Shown one piece after another: positions 5,681-6,992 of a stretch of DNA of 6,992 nucleotides (positions within the stretch are counted from its first letter, which is position 1; every line of letters begins with the position of its first letter). A program made the position numbers and the translations under genes. A model generated the notes under the pieces. That model had not been told where the DNA came from. It worked only from the letters and a program-made list of their open reading frames with translations, and ran no database searches. Source of the stretch: CAZIWJ01 sp964542855 (GTDB lineage: Bacteria; Bacteroidota; Bacteroidia; Cytophagales; Cyclobacteriaceae); assembly GCA_964542855.1 (NCBI GenBank), contig CAZIWJ010000197.1:1-6992 (forward strand). The letters run 5' to 3'.

Positions 5681-6736
5681 GGATGTTACCTGTTGGTCGG
5701 TGAAACCATATATCTCCTGGATATTAGCAATTACCTGGTCCAGGTCGTTCAGTAAGGTTGCATCATTCAGGAAGCGGTAGCTTTCGGGAGTTTCACCGTC
5801 GGGGGCCTGCAGCAAGGCCAGAATCGTATCGATCTGGGCATCGGTAATTTTCTTGTTGGCCAATCCTTTAAAGCCACCAGCAAACCCAACCCCTTCAGCG
5901 TACGCGTGCAACGCATCGCCCAGGGCAGCTTCGTCCTGGTTGGCACTTTGTAACTGGACTTTGGCCGAGTTGCAATAAAAAATTACCGTGCCGAAGTTAG
6001 ACTTCTCCCAGGCCAGCAGGTAATCGGCCAGTGCCTGGTCGCGCTCGGCGTTAAAATCTTCCCCGGCTTCAATAGCGGCCCGGGCGGTAATAAGGCTGCT
6101 TTTAATATCGTAGAAAAAGCCGGTTTCGGCAACCTGGTTAGAACGACGGAGCGAGTACTTGGCAGCGGCCGTAACTTCGTTAGGATCGAAGTTGGGTTCA
6201 GTGCCGTGGATTGCCACCAGCTTGTCGATGGCTGATGCATCACTCAGGTCGCCATTAATCACGGTAAGGGCATGATTATACAGCGCTGCGCCGAACGACC
6301 CTTTTTCCACCGTTTGTTTCAGCTCGAGGCCGTTTTCATCGAGCAGGCGTGAACCCAGCAGCCCACCTTCCTCACCATCGGCAGGATTACCCGTACCGGG
6401 GTTTTGAAAGCCGTCATCGTCGTTGGCCGCTTTCACCAGTTCTACCAGCCATTCTTCCACACGGGTGCGGTAAGCCGGCAGGGTTACCGAAGACAAGGTA
6501 GAAGGATACTCAATGGCACTTATATCAGAAGACTGGGCGTTGTCTTCGGCTTCGCTGGCCGCCGAAGTCATGGTACCAAGTTCGGTAACGACTGTATTTT
6601 CAGCCTGAACATTGGCATCGTAGGAATTGCTAGAATATTCGGATGGGATGGTTAGTTCAGTGGCTTCGTCGTCGTCGTCGCAACTGAAGAAAGTGACAGT
6701 GATTAGCAGGGATAGTAGAAGTGAATAAAGTTTCAT
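5657..6736 (-). CDS. DUF4856-family lipoprotein of an iron-uptake operon
   Basis: A 359-residue lipoprotein. The signal peptide ends in FFSC with Cys19 as the lipid site, followed by DDDDEATE, a strongly acidic tether typical of surface-exposed Bacteroidota lipoproteins. The mature part is mostly helical and Ala/Glu-rich. Features I associate with DUF4856 are the opening IPSEYSSNSYDANVQAEN (30-47), QTVEKGSFGAALYNHAL (141-157), LLAWEKSNFGTVIFY (240-254) and HAYAEGVGFAGGFKGL (277-292). Two segments exactly 100 residues apart share EKxxFG (144-149 and 244-249), suggesting an internal duplication. Biochemical function is unknown; genes of this family are commonly seen beside imelysin, HTTM and TonB-receptor genes, so a role in iron or chelate binding with the neighbouring imelysin is inferred. 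It is the first gene of the operon, with no Shine-Dalgarno sequence but an AT-rich leader. The family call is from memory of motifs and context. Confidence 0.8.
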   Translation of the reverse strand: MKLYSLLLSLLITVTFFSCDDDDEATELTIPSEYSSNSYDANVQAENTVVTELGTMTSAASEAEDNAQSSDISAIEYPSTLSSVTLPAYRTRVEEWLVELVKAANDDDGFQNPGTGNPADGEEGGLLGSRLLDENGLELKQTVEKGSFGAALYNHALTVINGDLSDASAIDKLVAIHGTEPNFDPNEVTAAAKYSLRRSNQVAETGFFYDIKSSLITARAAIEAGEDFNAERDQALADYLLAWEKSNFGTVIFYCNSAKVQLQSANQDEAALGDALHAYAEGVGFAGGFKGLANKKITDAQIDTILALLQAPDGETPESYRFLNDATLLNDLDQVIANIQEIYGFTDQQVTSFYVNNPT

Positions 6737-6757
6737 GTTAAATTTACTGTATGTTAG

Positions 6758-6792
6758 GTTTATTTAGAATAGTGCTAAATTATAAAATAAAC
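6758..6792. repeat. 8-bp inverted repeat flanking the promoter -7 region
   Basis: GTTTATTT (6758-6765) and AAATAAAC (6785-6792) are perfect inverted repeats separated by 19 bp. The gap between them contains the putative -7 element, so the repeat could be a split operator or a leader hairpin. Low sequence complexity makes chance quite possible. Confidence 0.22.
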
Positions 6793-6806
6793 TGAACTGT
6801 TAAGAA
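6775..6806 (-). promoter_or_regulatory. Candidate operon promoter
   Basis: TAATTTAG (6782-6775, minus strand) differs from the Bacteroidota -7 element TAnnTTTG at one base. A TTC (6806-6804) lies 21 bp upstream, the same TTC-21-TA arrangement as the internal promoter candidate. The inferred start near 6769 would leave a leader of about 33 nt before the DUF4856 ATG. Both elements are imperfect. Confidence 0.28.
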
Positions 6807-6832
6807 TGATTCCAGATAATATTTAAAATATT
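6804..6832. promoter_or_regulatory. Palindromes upstream of the operon, possible metal-regulator operator
   Basis: GAATGATTC (6804-6812) is a 4-1-4 palindrome overlapping the -33 position. AATATTT-A-AAATATT (6818-6832) is a perfect 7-1-7 palindrome just upstream. The 7-1-7 geometry is that of Fur-type boxes, and AATGAT matches a Fur half-site core, but overall agreement with the classical Fur consensus is only about half. The regions are AT-rich, so this is suggestive only. Confidence 0.22.
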
Positions 6833-6992
6833 TTTAATTCGAGTTCAACCTGGGCAGGGTTTCAGGGGGTTGGAGAGCAGTTAGCAGGGTAGATACTCTA
6901 ACCAGGATTAGCACGATCACAAAATGCTGCTTAACTCTTTGTCTGGTTTTTTATAGGAAGTCCACATCACCCGTAGAATTTTCGTCAATGAA

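Larger units (their letters stand above)
6737..6992. other. Non-coding leader region upstream of the operon
   Basis: No convincing gene lies in these 256 bp. The 100 bp next to the operon are very AT-rich and carry the promoter candidate and inverted repeats listed separately; 6841-6905 is more G-rich and featureless. At the far edge, one minus-strand frame reads FIDENSTGDVDFL to a TAA at 6953-6951 and could be the last codons of an upstream gene. Another minus-strand frame, reading SLTKILRVMWTSYKKPDKEL at its start, is open for 24 codons at the same place. Neither can be chosen without flanking sequence. Confidence 0.4.

Noticed and set aside
5983..6243. Second minus-strand frame within the DUF4856 gene
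   Set aside because: It is out of frame with a clear lipoprotein gene, and its Pro/Ser/Thr/Arg-rich translation is typical of a shadow frame.
6785..6802. TTAACA...TATAAT on the minus strand as a classical sigma-70 promoter
   Set aside because: The spacing is only 13 bp, too short for that class, and the Bacteroidota primary sigma factor uses a different consensus.
6951..6992. Minus-strand partial ORF at the right edge (FIDENSTGDVDFL, stop)
   Set aside because: Only 13 codons are visible and another frame is open over the same bases, so a gene cannot be claimed; it is mentioned in the leader-region entry.
1..6992. CRISPR arrays, tRNA or rRNA genes, insertion sequences and long direct repeats
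   Set aside because: None was found by eye on either strand. No transposase motifs, no regularly spaced repeats and no cloverleaf-like sequence were seen.

Overview
The window looks like a piece of a Bacteroidota (Cytophagales-type) genome. The grounds are a TonB-dependent receptor with an N-terminal carboxypeptidase-regulatory-like domain, two lipoproteins whose lipobox cysteine is followed by a run of acidic residues (resembling the Bacteroidota surface lipoprotein export signal), no clear Shine-Dalgarno sequences, and at least one good match to the Bacteroidota TAnnTTTG promoter element. No ribosomal or other marker gene is present, so placement below phylum is a guess.

About 87% of the window is one four-gene cluster on the minus strand, read from right to left: a DUF4856 lipoprotein (6736-5657), an imelysin-family (M75-like) lipoprotein (5584-4472), a full-length HTTM / vitamin K-dependent gamma-carboxylase-like membrane protein (4482-3076) and a FecA-like TonB-dependent receptor (3079-671). 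The last three genes overlap (11 and 4 nt) and must be co-transcribed. A 72-bp gap separates the first two and is dense with regulatory-looking structure. A probable rho-independent terminator begins inside the receptor's stop codon. By family knowledge this is an iron (or iron-chelate) uptake cluster: lipoproteins at the outer membrane capture or handle the ligand, the receptor imports it using TonB energy, and the carboxylase-like enzyme has an unknown role.

Left of the operon (1-654) are plus-strand remnants of two unrelated genes, each broken by a visible frameshift, so this flank looks like decaying sequence. Right of the operon (6737-6992) is a non-coding, AT-rich leader with a weak promoter candidate and several inverted repeats. 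It may also hold the last few codons of another minus-strand gene at the edge.

The points most worth following are the retained GGCX-type catalytic Lys and His in the HTTM protein inside an iron operon, the promoter/palindrome/start-codon-masking hairpin in the 72-bp gap, the His-to-Tyr change in the imelysin signature motif, and an internal repeat in the DUF4856 protein that would fit a two-bundle imelysin-like architecture.
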